Under the pieces are notes generated by a model, which was not told the DNA's origin, did not search any database, and saw only the letters and a program-made list of their open reading frames with translations. From contig CAWIHS010000002.1 in assembly GCA_963836005.1 (NCBI GenBank), positions 310,001 to 374,000 on the forward strand: DNA of 64,000 bases, written 5' to 3'. Position numbers and translations under genes: made by a program. Of the stretch, positions 24,817 through 34,455 are shown one piece after another (position 1 is the stretch's first letter; every line of letters begins with the position of its first letter). Source of the DNA: CAWIHS01 sp963836005 (GTDB lineage Bacteria > Pseudomonadota > Gammaproteobacteria > GRL18).

Positions 24817-25662
24817 ATGAAACGAATCACACCCTTTATTATCTCCGCTGTTGTTCTTGCCGGCCCTGTTCATGCTCAGAATGATTATGAGCCTGATCAG
24901 ATCAAGCTGTCCAAACCTCCTGCTTCAATTGCCCAATGGTATCAACCGCAAAATCAACGACAGGTATGGTTGCATACTATGTTTCGTCTGCGGCGTGAAT
25001 TTCAGGCCATCGGGGACTATGCTGCGCTGGAAGACAATGCCGGGTTGATAAAATGGTCGGAACGTCTGGTCAAGGATTATAAAAGCATTGCAGAAATGGT
25101 GCCTGAATGGTCAGATGAGATTGATTCGAAATGGGCTGACAATCTTCTGAAGGCTGCCAGGCAGGGTGATTATGCCGCAGTCGCCAAGGCTCAACGTGAG
25201 CTGGGTAAGACCTGTAACTCCTGCCACAATGAATACCGTGCTGTTACCGCAGCGCTGTATCGCACCCCAGGGTATGAAGATATCCAGGTAGAAATTGAAG
25301 AAACTATGGAAGAATTATCCTATGACAAGCTCATGCAAAGCCTCAGTCGAGAGATGAACCGTTTAATCATCGCTCTGGATGATGGCCATACTGAAAAAGC
25401 CAGGCAGTCGTCTGAAAACTTGTCTACCGGGTTGAAGGATCTGGGCAGCAGCTGCAGTAACTGTCATCAGGATGATTATCCGCGCGAACGGATTTTGGGT
25501 GAGCAGAATCAGAAGTTGTTGACTGATTTAACCGCGGGCATAGGCTCCGTAACGGTGAATGATAGCCAGAAACTTCTGGGTGAGGCCGCAGTTGAGATTT
25601 GCGCTCGCTGCCATGCCATACACCGGACCGCTAATGATCTGGTGCAAAAAATGAAAAAATAA
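24817..25662 (+). CDS. Periplasmic three-heme c-type cytochrome
   Basis: The 281-residue protein has a cleavable signal peptide (residues 1-20, ending PVHAQ) and three heme-binding CxxCH motifs: CNSCHNEYR (near 131), CSNCHQDDY (near 212) and CARCHAIHR (near 265). Long helical stretches before the first and second motifs resemble cytochrome c-prime-type bundles, so it may be a duplicated c-prime-like fold with an extra heme. It would act in periplasmic electron transfer; the partner is unknown. It is a single gene just downstream of the palindromic repeat. Confidence 0.85.
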   Translation: MKRITPFIISAVVLAGPVHAQNDYEPDQIKLSKPPASIAQWYQPQNQRQVWLHTMFRLRREFQAIGDYAALEDNAGLIKWSERLVKDYKSIAEMVPEWSDEIDSKWADNLLKAARQGDYAAVAKAQRELGKTCNSCHNEYRAVTAALYRTPGYEDIQVEIEETMEELSYDKLMQSLSREMNRLIIALDDGHTEKARQSSENLSTGLKDLGSSCSNCHQDDYPRERILGEQNQKLLTDLTAGIGSVTVNDSQKLLGEAAVEICARCHAIHRTANDLVQKMKK

Positions 25663-25712
25663 CCAGACTGTTCAGCACATCGAGGATACTGGCAATGAGC
25701 ACTTGAAAGCGA

Positions 25713-26093
25713 TCAGTTAATCTTCCGCTCATGGCCGGCATCTTTCAGCCTCTGCAAATAATCTGCCCACAGATGTTGCTGATTTTTACCATAATCATAA
25801 AGCAGATCCCAGGAATAAAGACCGCTGTCATGTCCGTCAGTAAAAACAATTTTGACCGCATAATTACCTACAGGTTCGAGTTCTTTGATATTCACATTTT
25901 CCTTGCCTATCTGCAGGGTCTCTTCGCCCGGGGCATGTCCCCTCACTTCTGCAGAAGGCGAATAAACACGTAAAAATTCGCTGCTGAAATGAAATCGCGA
26001 ATCGTCATCAAAAGCAATCTCCAATTCGCGAGACTTCTGATGCAAATTGATTTCTATCGGATTAGGCGTTTTATGTGCGGTTTTATCTGACAC
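25713..26093 (-). CDS. DUF971 protein (gamma-butyrobetaine hydroxylase N-terminal-like)
   Basis: The 126-residue protein has the DUF971 fold: INLHQKSRELEIAFDD, FSSEFLRVYSPSAEVRGH, VNIKELEPVGNYAVKIVFTD, GHDSGLYSWDLLYDYG. The domain occurs alone or at the N terminus of carnitine-pathway hydroxylases. Stand-alone members often sit next to hslVU in gammaproteobacteria, as here (61 bp after hslU). Function unknown; iron-sulfur related roles have been suggested for the domain. Confidence 0.9.
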   Translation of the reverse strand: MSDKTAHKTPNPIEINLHQKSRELEIAFDDDSRFHFSSEFLRVYSPSAEVRGHAPGEETLQIGKENVNIKELEPVGNYAVKIVFTDGHDSGLYSWDLLYDYGKNQQHLWADYLQRLKDAGHERKIN

Positions 26094-26154
26094 GGTATTT
26101 CCTCATTAAAAATCAGCAACTGCAAAATCAGTGTTGCTGGACTGGTCTTCATCT

Positions 26155-27492
26155 TTATAAAATATAGCGTGATAAATCTTCATTCTCTGCCAAATCATCC
26201 AGTTGCCTGGCCACATAATTTTCGTTGATCAGCAGCTCTTTACCTGGCTGTTCCGAGGCATCAAAGGAAATGTCTTCCAGCAAGTGTTCCATCACCGTAT
26301 GCAGTCTTCTGGCGCCAATATTTTCTGTGGCTTCATTGACTTTGAAAGCGACTTCCGCAATACGGGTGATTGCATCTTCAGAAAACGTGATCTTCACGCC
26401 TTCAGTATTCAGCAGGGCTTTGTACTGCTCGGTTAATGAAGCATCGGGTTCAACCAGAATGCGGCTGAAATCCGAGACATCCAGGGCTCTTAATTCCACT
26501 CGAATAGGCAAACGGCCCTGTAATTCAGGGATCAGATCAGATGGCTTTGACAAATGAAAGGCGCCGGAACAGATAAACAGAATATGATCGGTTTTGATCA
26601 TGCCGAATTTGGTCGAAATGGTGCAACCTTCTACCAGCGGCAGCAAATCTCTTTGCACACCTTCACGAGAAACTTCCGGGCCCCGCTGCTCACTACGAGT
26701 TGCAATTTTGTCAATTTCATCAAGAAACACAATGCCGTTTTGCTCCACTGATTCTACAGCAAGGCGCTTGACATCATCTTCATTGACCAGTTTGCCAGCT
26801 TCTTCTTCGCTCAACGCCTGCATGGCTTCTATGACGGGCATCTTCTTTCGCCTGGTTTTTTTATTGCCACCAAGATTCTGAAACATTCCCTGCAATTGAC
26901 TGGTCATGTCTTCCATACCAGGAGGCGCCATGATTTCAATGCCTACAGATGGCGGAGAAACATCAACCTCAATTTCCTTATCATTCAACTTGCCTTCACG
27001 CAGCATTTTACGAAATTTCTGCCGGGTGTTGTTTTCCTGTTTAGGCGGTTCCTGTTGCCATTCATCATCCGTACGTGCAGGCGGCAGGAGAATGTCCAGA
27101 ACCCGTTCTTCAGCAGCATCCCTGGCACGATGCTGAACCTTTTCGATGGCCTGTTCCCGGGTCATTTTAATTGCCACATCAACCAGGTCACGTATAATTG
27201 ACTCAACATCGCGGCCTACATAGCCTACCTCAGTGAATTTGGTTGCTTCTATCTTAATAAATGGAGCATTCGCCAAACGTGCCAGACGACGGGCGATTTC
27301 TGTTTTACCCACACCGGTAGGACCGATCATAAGAATGTTTTTGGGTGTAATTTCACTGCATAAGGGTTCTTCAACCTGACTTCTGCGCCAGCGATTTCTC
27401 AATGCAATGGCAACTGCACGCTTCGCAGCGGACTGGCCGATAATATGCTTGTCAAGCTCCTGAACAATTTCTCTGGGTGTCATTTGCGACAT
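26155..27492 (-). CDS. hslU: ATP-dependent protease ATPase subunit HslU
   Basis: HslU unfolds substrates and feeds them into HslV. The 445-residue protein starts with MTPREIVQELDKHIIGQ. It has Walker A GPTGVGKTEIARRLA, the pore motif ATKFTEVGYVGRDVES, an acidic I-domain (about 110-230), Walker B GIVFLDEIDKIA, and the C-terminal RYIL tail that docks into HslV. It lies 50 bp after hslV. Confidence 0.98.
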   Translation of the reverse strand: MSQMTPREIVQELDKHIIGQSAAKRAVAIALRNRWRRSQVEEPLCSEITPKNILMIGPTGVGKTEIARRLARLANAPFIKIEATKFTEVGYVGRDVESIIRDLVDVAIKMTREQAIEKVQHRARDAAEERVLDILLPPARTDDEWQQEPPKQENNTRQKFRKMLREGKLNDKEIEVDVSPPSVGIEIMAPPGMEDMTSQLQGMFQNLGGNKKTRRKKMPVIEAMQALSEEEAGKLVNEDDVKRLAVESVEQNGIVFLDEIDKIATRSEQRGPEVSREGVQRDLLPLVEGCTISTKFGMIKTDHILFICSGAFHLSKPSDLIPELQGRLPIRVELRALDVSDFSRILVEPDASLTEQYKALLNTEGVKITFSEDAITRIAEVAFKVNEATENIGARRLHTVMEHLLEDISFDASEQPGKELLINENYVARQLDDLAENEDLSRYIL

Positions 27493-27542
27493 CTATTTTA
27501 TGACTCCTGCGATAAAATATAACCGGGCCGGGGCTGTGTTCA

Positions 27543-28085
27543 TCAATCCAGATCCAGCACTTCAATGGTATGATTCTGATTGGTATAAATACAGATATCA
27601 CCGGCAATAGAAAGCCCCTTTTCAACAATTTCACGGGCGCTCAGTTCGGTGTTATCCAGCAGGGCTCGAGCAGCTGACTGCGCAAAAGGTCCGCCGGAAC
27701 CAATGGCTATCAGGCCGCTTTCAGGTTCAATCACATCACCATTACCAGTAATTATCAGGGAAGCATTTTGATCAGCTACGGCCAGTAAAGCTTCCAGTTT
27801 GCGCAATGATTGCTCAGTACGCCAATCCTTGGCCAGTTCAACAGCAGCACGGACCAGTTGTCCGCGATGTTTTTCCAGTTTTGCTTCAAAACGTTCAAAC
27901 AATGTGAAGGCATCCGCAGTTCCACCGGCAAAACCGGCAATAACCTTGCCATCAAATAATCTGCGCACTTTGCGGGCATTACCTTTCATAATGGTATCAC
28001 CCAGAGAAACCTGCCCATCGCCGCCGATAACGACCTGATTTCCCCGACGAACGGACAGGATCGTTGTACCTCTGTACTGTTCCAA
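27543..28085 (-). CDS. hslV: ATP-dependent protease peptidase subunit HslV
   Basis: HslV is the Ntn-type threonine peptidase of the HslVU complex. The start region is EQYRGTTILSVRRGNQVVIG, where the first Thr of TTILSVRR is the expected catalytic residue after removal of a short propeptide of about 6 residues. GDGQVSLGDTIMKGNARKVR and the AGFAGGTADAFTLFERFE helix follow the family. Length is normal at 180 residues. Confidence 0.98.
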   Translation of the reverse strand: MEQYRGTTILSVRRGNQVVIGGDGQVSLGDTIMKGNARKVRRLFDGKVIAGFAGGTADAFTLFERFEAKLEKHRGQLVRAAVELAKDWRTEQSLRKLEALLAVADQNASLIITGNGDVIEPESGLIAIGSGGPFAQSAARALLDNTELSAREIVEKGLSIAGDICIYTNQNHTIEVLDLD

Positions 28086-28369
28086 TATTTTTACCCTGTT
28101 TATTTTGTTAAATCTGCTTCTTTAGATTTGTTTTAATAAGGTTACTATTAACCAAAAACAAGGGCTGATAGATAAATACTAAATAAAATGATAAATTGAT
28201 CGGTCGAGTTTCAAAATTTGTAGCCATGAGCCACCATGAGGGTACATTCCTACATTTACGAAGTCCCTGGTTTATTCCATGCAGTTAAGCAGATACAATG
28301 GTAACAGTACTGAATTATTTTTCGATCCCTATGGTCCAAGCGACAGAGTTTTCATTTTAATGGGGCATC

Positions 28370-29809
28370 ATGCCTAAAGTTATATTTCCCTTTGCCTACA
28401 AACTGGCGCTGGTGATGATCATTTTGATCGGCACCGGGATGAGTTTGCTGGGTACTTTAATCATTCGCAACCAGAATCAGCTGCTGGAAAAACAGATGCA
28501 TGCCTACGCGACTATTCTGATCCAGGAGCTCAGAGCCTCTGCCAAGGAAATTTTACTCACCAGTGATAACCTGGGACTAAACACGCTGGTTAATGAGGTC
28601 ACTCAGGAACCTGAAATACCCGGCGCAGCATTCTATTCCGATGAAAAAATACTACTGGGACATAACGGCTACATCCCTCCTCAGCCTGTTTTCCCTGAAA
28701 ATAAGGAAATACAGCGTTACTACTGGAAACATCCAGAACAATCCAGAAATGAAAAATATTTATCTTACATCGGCATAGTTCCATATAAAGATATTATCCT
28801 CGGTTATGTGCTGCTGACCTATGATCAGAGCCCGTTCAGACTGGCGCGTCAACAGACCTTATATACTATTATTTTAACAACACTCATGCTGTTCATTTTT
28901 TCAATATTAATATCTTTTTGGATCGGCAAGAGATTTTCACGGCCTATTGAAGAACTGGTTCATGCCAGCAAAGCCATTACCCAGGGAGATTATGATATTC
29001 GGCTCAATCAACAACGAAATGACGAATTGGGTGTATTAATGCATGCCGTAAATGACATGGCTGAGGGTTTGCTGCGTAAGCAGAAAATGGAAAAAGCTTT
29101 TTCTCGCTATCTTTCACCCAATGTTGCCAGAGAAGTTCTGAATGATCTGGATTTTGCCAAACTTGGCGGTGAACAGATTGAAGCCAGTGTGCTGTTTGTC
29201 GATATCATTGGTTTTACCGAACTTGCCAAGGAAATCTCTGCGGAAACCCTCAGTCAGCTGCTGAATGACTATTTTTCCTATATCAGTCAGGCCGCCCAGA
29301 TGTATTCAGGACATGTTGACAAATATATCGGTGATTGTGCCATGTTGGTCTTTGGAGTACCCAAATATAACCGGCATCACGCCTATAAGGCGATTGCCTG
29401 TGCGTTGCTGATACAGCAACTTATCAGTGAACTTAATCGACAGCGCATGACAAAAAATCAGCCCATAGCAAACTTTCACATTGCCGCAAATAGTGGTTTA
29501 ATGCTGGCAGGAAACATGGGTTCTAATCAGCGCATGGAGTACACCGTGATTGGTGATGCCGTCAACCTAGCATCACAACTGGCAGGTTATGCACTGAACA
29601 ATGAAATTGTAGTGCCCGACAGCATGCTCGAGTATCCAGAGATTAAAAAGAGCTTTACCTATAAAATTAAAAAAGCGGTTACCCTGCCGGTTCAAAATAA
29701 ATCGTTAAAATTATATAATATTGTCAGCTTTTCAGATCCTCTCCAGCATAATAGCCTGTCGACAAACTTGGAAAAACTGCTCAACCATGATTTCAATGAT
29801 GCCACTTGA
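28370..29809 (+). CDS. Membrane adenylate/guanylate cyclase with HAMP domain
   Basis: The 479-residue protein has two membrane helices (about 8-28 and 163-188) around a periplasmic sensor domain. A HAMP linker follows (RFSRPIEELVHASKAITQGD), then a class III cyclase domain from about 265. Catalytic residues are visible: the two metal-binding Asp in VLFVDIIGF and VDKYIGDCAMLVFG, and the substrate-binding stretch YTVIGDAVNLASQL. It would turn a periplasmic signal into cAMP (or cGMP). The downstream lipoprotein gene overlaps it by 23 bp, so the two probably act together. Confidence 0.92.
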   Translation: MPKVIFPFAYKLALVMIILIGTGMSLLGTLIIRNQNQLLEKQMHAYATILIQELRASAKEILLTSDNLGLNTLVNEVTQEPEIPGAAFYSDEKILLGHNGYIPPQPVFPENKEIQRYYWKHPEQSRNEKYLSYIGIVPYKDIILGYVLLTYDQSPFRLARQQTLYTIILTTLMLFIFSILISFWIGKRFSRPIEELVHASKAITQGDYDIRLNQQRNDELGVLMHAVNDMAEGLLRKQKMEKAFSRYLSPNVAREVLNDLDFAKLGGEQIEASVLFVDIIGFTELAKEISAETLSQLLNDYFSYISQAAQMYSGHVDKYIGDCAMLVFGVPKYNRHHAYKAIACALLIQQLISELNRQRMTKNQPIANFHIAANSGLMLAGNMGSNQRMEYTVIGDAVNLASQLAGYALNNEIVVPDSMLEYPEIKKSFTYKIKKAVTLPVQNKSLKLYNIVSFSDPLQHNSLSTNLEKLLNHDFNDAT

Positions 29810-30902
29810 CAGAAAAATCAGTTTCTTAGTATCCATTTTCTTTTTCATTCTGAGCCTTTCCTCATGCACCCAACTTACTACGTTTCCGCAGGAAGACCTG
29901 AACGCCCAGGTTGATGGCTGGATTGCTGCAGATGAATACGGCAAAGCGATTGAAGCCATTCATTATGTTCAGCCTGAGCATCCTCAATACCAGGAACTTA
30001 AAAACAGACAGGAATCAGTATTAGAGCTGGCGCAGAATTACGAAAAAAGTATTAGTGAACGTGTTAATAAATTGATCGGTGAAAACCTATGGGATAGCGC
30101 ATTGAATTTAATAGATCAAGCAAAAAAAAATTACCCTGGAGGTCAGCTGATTTATGAGGCTGATAATAAATTACACAAGCTGCAGGCTGAACAAATAACA
30201 AAACTGGAACAGCGTTTAGTCATTTCACGCGCTAAATGGATGGAGGAAGCTCTGCCTGTGTATAAAAACCTGATCAACATCAACCCCAAAAACACATCAC
30301 TGAATCTTTATGTTGATCAGCTCGAATACGAAGCAGAATCACTGGCGAAACAGTTAACCTGGATGGCTGAACAGGCCATCGATGATAAGCACTTTAAAAC
30401 GGCACAGCTGCGTCTGGCATTAGCCAATAATATAGCCCCCGAACCACAGCGTACTGAACTATTGAATAAGATCATTATGAAAAATGAGAAAAATAAGAAA
30501 ATTGTTCAAAGCAATAAAATTAACCAGGAAATTAAACAGCAGCAAAAAAATGACTCTCAGTACCAGCAAGCTTTGTTTGACAATATCGAGAGAAGTTATA
30601 ATAGCGGCTGGCTCGCTGTTACCAAAAATCTGATCTCTCAGCTGGACGAAACAGAACAACAGTCACCTGAAATTATTCAATTATCTCATGAAGTTGATAA
30701 GGCTATCGAGCAGCAGGTAACCTCTTTATTTTCCCAGGCAGACAAGCTTTATGAAGAAGGCCAGTTTGAAATGGCTATAGGAAAATGGCAGTCAGTTTTA
30801 ATTTATGAGCCCGATAACGAATCAGCTCTGGAGAATATTCAACGCGCTGAGAAAGTGATTGAAAAAATTGAACATTTAAGAGAAAAACAACTGCAGCAAT
30901 AA
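29787..30902 (+). CDS. TPR-like lipoprotein co-encoded with the cyclase
   Basis: From the ATG at 29787 the product has about 371 residues, with a lipoprotein signal peptide ending in LSLSSCTQ (lipobox Cys). Several helical repeat pairs follow, and a clear TPR-like motif lies near the C terminus (YEEGQFEMAIGKWQSVLIYE). The middle is lysine- and glutamine-rich and may form coiled coils. The frame begins earlier (29721), but those codons overlap the cyclase and lack the signal peptide. A scaffold or sensor role for the cyclase is inferred from the overlap alone. Confidence 0.75.
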   Translation: MISMMPLDRKISFLVSIFFFILSLSSCTQLTTFPQEDLNAQVDGWIAADEYGKAIEAIHYVQPEHPQYQELKNRQESVLELAQNYEKSISERVNKLIGENLWDSALNLIDQAKKNYPGGQLIYEADNKLHKLQAEQITKLEQRLVISRAKWMEEALPVYKNLININPKNTSLNLYVDQLEYEAESLAKQLTWMAEQAIDDKHFKTAQLRLALANNIAPEPQRTELLNKIIMKNEKNKKIVQSNKINQEIKQQQKNDSQYQQALFDNIERSYNSGWLAVTKNLISQLDETEQQSPEIIQLSHEVDKAIEQQVTSLFSQADKLYEEGQFEMAIGKWQSVLIYEPDNESALENIQRAEKVIEKIEHLREKQLQQ

Positions 30903-31020
30903 AAGCACGCCTGATAATTGAGCCTTAACCTTACGATTGTTTCTTCACATTATTGCCTACCTGGTTTTTAAGTGCTGCTTCCCCACACGAGGGAGAAGGG
31001 AACAGATTAAAGCACAGCAG

Positions 31021-31773
31021 CTAATATTCTTTAGCCAGATAATTTTCTATTTCTTTCCACAAAGCACGGTAGGATGCTGCAACAGGTGTTGTGGGTGCAA
31101 ACACCTGAATGGGTGATCGATACGCACCCATTTTTTCCACTATTGAAGCATAGGGGATATAACTCATAAACATTCTTTTTATTTCTTCCGGCTGGTTAAG
31201 CAGCCAGTCCGAATGCAATTTTTTACGTCTGTCAACCATGGAAAAAAAAGGCATCAGCTTTTTTCTGCTATAAGCATTTTTTTTTAGAAAATGCCTGACC
31301 TGTTCATAAGTTCTTAGCGACAACCAGGTGGGCAGCATGGGCATGACCAATAAATCCGCAGCATAAAATATATTCTCAGTCAAATACGACAAACTGGGTG
31401 GACAATCCAGAATAATTACTGGATATCGCTCAGTAAACGGATAGATGAGTTCATAGAGCAATTTATCATTGCTGGTCTGCTGGTTGATGAGTACGTCAAA
31501 ATTTCGACTGCTGGCTTTGGCGGGGATCAGGTGAAGTTTTTTATAGGGAGTGTTCTTAACCAGATCTTTCAGGATCAGTTTTCCGCCGATAAGTTTTTTG
31601 CTGTTAAATTTTTTTTCAGTATCAAAGTCCAGATACCAGCTTGATGCACCCTGAGGATCAAGATCCCAGAGCAAAGTGCGCTGACCTGACAGAGAGGACA
31701 GATGAGCCAGATTTACCGCACTGGCAGTTTTACCGACACCACCCTTGAGATTGTAAAAAGCAATAATGCTCAT
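31021..31773 (-). CDS. ParA-family ATPase
   Basis: The 250-residue protein begins with the deviant Walker A motif FYNLKGGVGKTASAVNLAHL, then LLWDLDPQGASSWYLDF and VIILDCPPSLSYLTENIF (Walker B). ParA-type ATPases position DNA or protein complexes. No parB gene is adjacent, so this is an orphan ParA at the end of the dapF-DUF484-xerC series, 21 bp after xerC. Its cargo is unknown. Confidence 0.9.
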   Translation of the reverse strand: MSIIAFYNLKGGVGKTASAVNLAHLSSLSGQRTLLWDLDPQGASSWYLDFDTEKKFNSKKLIGGKLILKDLVKNTPYKKLHLIPAKASSRNFDVLINQQTSNDKLLYELIYPFTERYPVIILDCPPSLSYLTENIFYAADLLVMPMLPTWLSLRTYEQVRHFLKKNAYSRKKLMPFFSMVDRRKKLHSDWLLNQPEEIKRMFMSYIPYASIVEKMGAYRSPIQVFAPTTPVAASYRALWKEIENYLAKEY

Positions 31774-31794
31774 AAACCGTCCAGTTAACTGTGT

Positions 31795-32685
31795 TCATTT
31801 TTTCCGTTTAGCTCTGGGATGAGCTTTATCATAAACTTCAGCCAAATGCTGAAAGTTCAGATGGGTATATATTTGAGTTGTCGAAATGTCAGCATGACCC
31901 AGTAATTCCTGGACAGCCCTTAGATCACCACTGGATTCCAGCAGGTGAGTGGCAAATGCATGCCTGAGCATATGCGGATGAAGATGAAGCGGCAGGCCCT
32001 GCTTTATTGCCAGCTGCTCAAGACGCTGCTGCACAGCTCGCTGAGTGATTCGAGTACCGAAACGGGACACAAAAAGGGCCTTTTCATTTACTTTTGCCAA
32101 ACTAGGGCGCACTTTTAGCCAGCTATGCAATGCGTCAATGGCTTTGTTACCTACCGGCAGTTCCCTTTGACGATTACCTTTGCCTAAAACACGGACTTGC
32201 TGCTCTTGCAGTTTGATATCACAGCAGTCAATACCGGTTAGCTCTGTAAGGCGTAGTCCGGATGAATAAAATAATTCAAACATGGCCCGATCCCGGATAT
32301 GGAAGACATTCTGATCGTTCTCCTGCAGCAATTGTTCCAGTTGTTCTATATCTGGAGCTTTCGGCAGACGACGGGGGCTTTTGGGGGCTTTAACACCCTT
32401 AAGGGGATTATTATCCGCCTTATTTTCTCGAATTAAATATTCATATAAGCGCCTTAAGGCTGACAATTCGCGCTGTATGGTTTTTCCCGAAAGATTTTTT
32501 CGATGCCGCATAGCAACATACATACGATACTGATGGCTATGAATGTGCGACCAGGATTCTATTCCCAGGGCGTGAAAATATTCTGCCGCCTGGGTTAAAT
32601 CACGAGTGTAATTCTTAAGCGTCAGCGGAGAGAGCTGACGCTCAATTTTAAGATATTCAATAAACTCATCAATGGCCTTTATCAT
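31795..32685 (-). CDS. xerC: Tyrosine recombinase XerC
   Basis: XerC, with XerD, resolves chromosome dimers at dif. The 296-residue protein has an N-terminal SAM-like domain (IDEFIEYLKIERQLSPLTLK) and the catalytic residues: Arg in SSGLRLTELTG, Lys in VLGKGNRQRELPV, HxxR in HPHMLRHAFATHLLESSG, His in ELLGHADISTTQIYTH and the nucleophile Tyr in the same segment. Its place after dapF and DUF484 is the usual gammaproteobacterial order and supports XerC over XerD. Confidence 0.96.
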   Translation of the reverse strand: MIKAIDEFIEYLKIERQLSPLTLKNYTRDLTQAAEYFHALGIESWSHIHSHQYRMYVAMRHRKNLSGKTIQRELSALRRLYEYLIRENKADNNPLKGVKAPKSPRRLPKAPDIEQLEQLLQENDQNVFHIRDRAMFELFYSSGLRLTELTGIDCCDIKLQEQQVRVLGKGNRQRELPVGNKAIDALHSWLKVRPSLAKVNEKALFVSRFGTRITQRAVQQRLEQLAIKQGLPLHLHPHMLRHAFATHLLESSGDLRAVQELLGHADISTTQIYTHLNFQHLAEVYDKAHPRAKRKK

Positions 32686-32706
32686 TGCACAGCGATCTGA
32701 CAGATA

Positions 32707-33450
32707 TTACTCCTGAATAAGTCGGTATAAAGCATGGCTAAGTATTTCTCCAAGCTGTTCCAGAAAGTGTGTTCCCATGCTGGCATTGAAACGATTGATA
32801 TTTTGACTGCCCAGCACCAGAGCACCAAAACAGCTGTTTTTTTCCACAAAGAGCGGAATCACTGCTATCGAAGTGATATGTTCGGCTCGCTCTTGGAACA
32901 GTGGCTGTAAAGGTAAATTTTTAAAAACGCCGCAGGCAGGTTTACGCTTGTTGAGTATTTTTTCCAGTTCCCTGAGCAGAACAGTAGCATTTTTTACCAG
33001 CAGATGTTCTGCCTGCTTTGCAGAAGCGGCAGGTTCAGGAAACAGTTTTAGCGCCACACTGTCTACAGAAAATTCTTCACACAGTATCCCGTCAAGCACG
33101 GATTCTACTTTATCAAAACCTCCGCAACTGAGAAGCTCCAGAGTTAATCTGTGCATACGCTGATTCGAACTTTCATTGTCCTTAGCGATGCTGATCAGGT
33201 CATCCAGGTTCTTTGTCAGATAAATATTTTGTTCACGTAACTGACTGACCTGTCGTTCAATCAGTGACGTGGCCCCGCCGCTAATGTGAGGAATTTTCAA
33301 AGCCAGCAGAAGATCTCTGTGCTGGTTAAAAAAATCAGCGTGCTGCTGCAGATAACTAATGGTAATTTTTTCCTCATCCATAGAAATCAGGTTATTATTT
33401 GTTTGTGTTTCTGTAGATTCAGTAGATTCTAATTCATTGGATGAATTCAT
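32707..33450 (-). CDS. DUF484 family protein (GAF-like)
   Basis: The 247-residue protein has the DUF484 N terminus (ISYLQQHADFFNQHRDLLL, LKIPH, SLIERQVSQLREQN) and a C-terminal GAF-like domain (about 90-240, with VDSVALKLFPE and FGALVLGSQNINRF). The gene overlaps the dapF stop by 4 bp (ATGA) and precedes xerC, the conserved order in gammaproteobacteria. Function is unknown. The first 25 residues are Glu-, Thr- and Asn-rich and look disordered. Confidence 0.93.
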   Translation of the reverse strand: MNSSNELESTESTETQTNNNLISMDEEKITISYLQQHADFFNQHRDLLLALKIPHISGGATSLIERQVSQLREQNIYLTKNLDDLISIAKDNESSNQRMHRLTLELLSCGGFDKVESVLDGILCEEFSVDSVALKLFPEPAASAKQAEHLLVKNATVLLRELEKILNKRKPACGVFKNLPLQPLFQERAEHITSIAVIPLFVEKNSCFGALVLGSQNINRFNASMGTHFLEQLGEILSHALYRLIQE

Positions 33451-34430
33451 AGTCTTATTTGTCCCTCAAATACGAAACTGGCAGGTCCAGTCATCATCAA
33501 GTCATTATTATTTACCAGCTGCCATGCAATCTGCAAGCTGCCCGCCGGCAGTAACACTTCGACAGATTCATCAAGCCAGCCCCGGGAAATACCATTGGCC
33601 ACTGCTGCACAGGCACCCGTGCCACAAGCCAGTGTTTCGCCAGAACCACGTTCGTAAACGCGTAAGCGAATATGGGTTCTGTCAATAATTTGCATAAATC
33701 CAACATTAACACGTTTGGGAAAACTTGGATGTGACTCAAGTATTTTACCTATAAATTTAACCGGATAGCTATCAAGATCGTCAACTTTTAATGTAATATG
33801 CGGATTTCCCATAGAAACAGCCGAAAATTCAACTTTGATAGAGTTAAAATTCTCCTGTGAATTGCTGCACAGTGTATCGCCTTCAAGCTGCCCGGGAACA
33901 TGCGTAGCATTTAAACTGGTGTCTGTTAGAGCTGTATCCATTAGATCTTGTGCTGCTGCACTAGCTGTAACTGAACTGTTTTTTATACTCAAAGCATATC
34001 GATTATCAGCAATGCTGTCACCTTTACCCGGCTTAAATGGCAAGGAAGCGGGCTGAAAACAGGGAACTCCCATATTAACAGTCACCAGTTGCTGTTCATT
34101 GATCACCAGGGTAATAATACCCCCTGCGGTTTCCACTACAATTTTATTACGCTTGATCAGTCCTTTTTCTTTCACAAAGCGGGCAAAACAGCGTGCACCA
34201 TTACCGCATTGCTCAACTTCTCCGCCATCTGCGTTAAAAATGCGGTACTTGAAGTCTATACCCTTGATATCACTGCTCTGAACCAGTAACAATTGATCGC
34301 AACCGATGCCAAAACGACGATCAGCAAGCAATTGTATCTGTTCACAGCTCAGCTCAACCGCCTGTGAAATGGCGTCTATAACAACAAAATCATTTCCCAG
34401 TCCATGCATTTTATTAAATTTAAGCAACAT
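33447..34430 (-). CDS. dapF: Diaminopimelate epimerase, with an unusual internal insertion
   Basis: DapF converts LL- to meso-diaminopimelate for lysine and peptidoglycan. The two catalytic Cys are present: VEQCGNGARCFARF and ETLACGTGACAAVA. FNKMHGLGNDFVVID and VSMGNPHITLKVDD are also intact. The product has about 327 residues against a usual 275. The excess is a Ser/Thr/Ala-rich, low-complexity insertion of about 50 residues before VEFSAVSMGNPH, beginning near NRYALSIKNSS. Its location corresponds to a surface loop between conserved blocks, so activity may be kept. Start at ATG 34430 rather than 34445, by comparison with the family N terminus. Confidence 0.94.
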   Translation of the reverse strand: MLLKFNKMHGLGNDFVVIDAISQAVELSCEQIQLLADRRFGIGCDQLLLVQSSDIKGIDFKYRIFNADGGEVEQCGNGARCFARFVKEKGLIKRNKIVVETAGGIITLVINEQQLVTVNMGVPCFQPASLPFKPGKGDSIADNRYALSIKNSSVTASAAAQDLMDTALTDTSLNATHVPGQLEGDTLCSNSQENFNSIKVEFSAVSMGNPHITLKVDDLDSYPVKFIGKILESHPSFPKRVNVGFMQIIDRTHIRLRVYERGSGETLACGTGACAAVANGISRGWLDESVEVLLPAGSLQIAWQLVNNNDLMMTGPASFVFEGQIRL

Positions 34431-34455
34431 GAAAAGTACTCTCACTAAAATTTCA

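Noticed and set aside
25811..25840. Further GGAATAA...CGTCA match
   Set aside because: It is inside the DUF971 gene with a 16-nt spacer and an incomplete -10; taken as chance.
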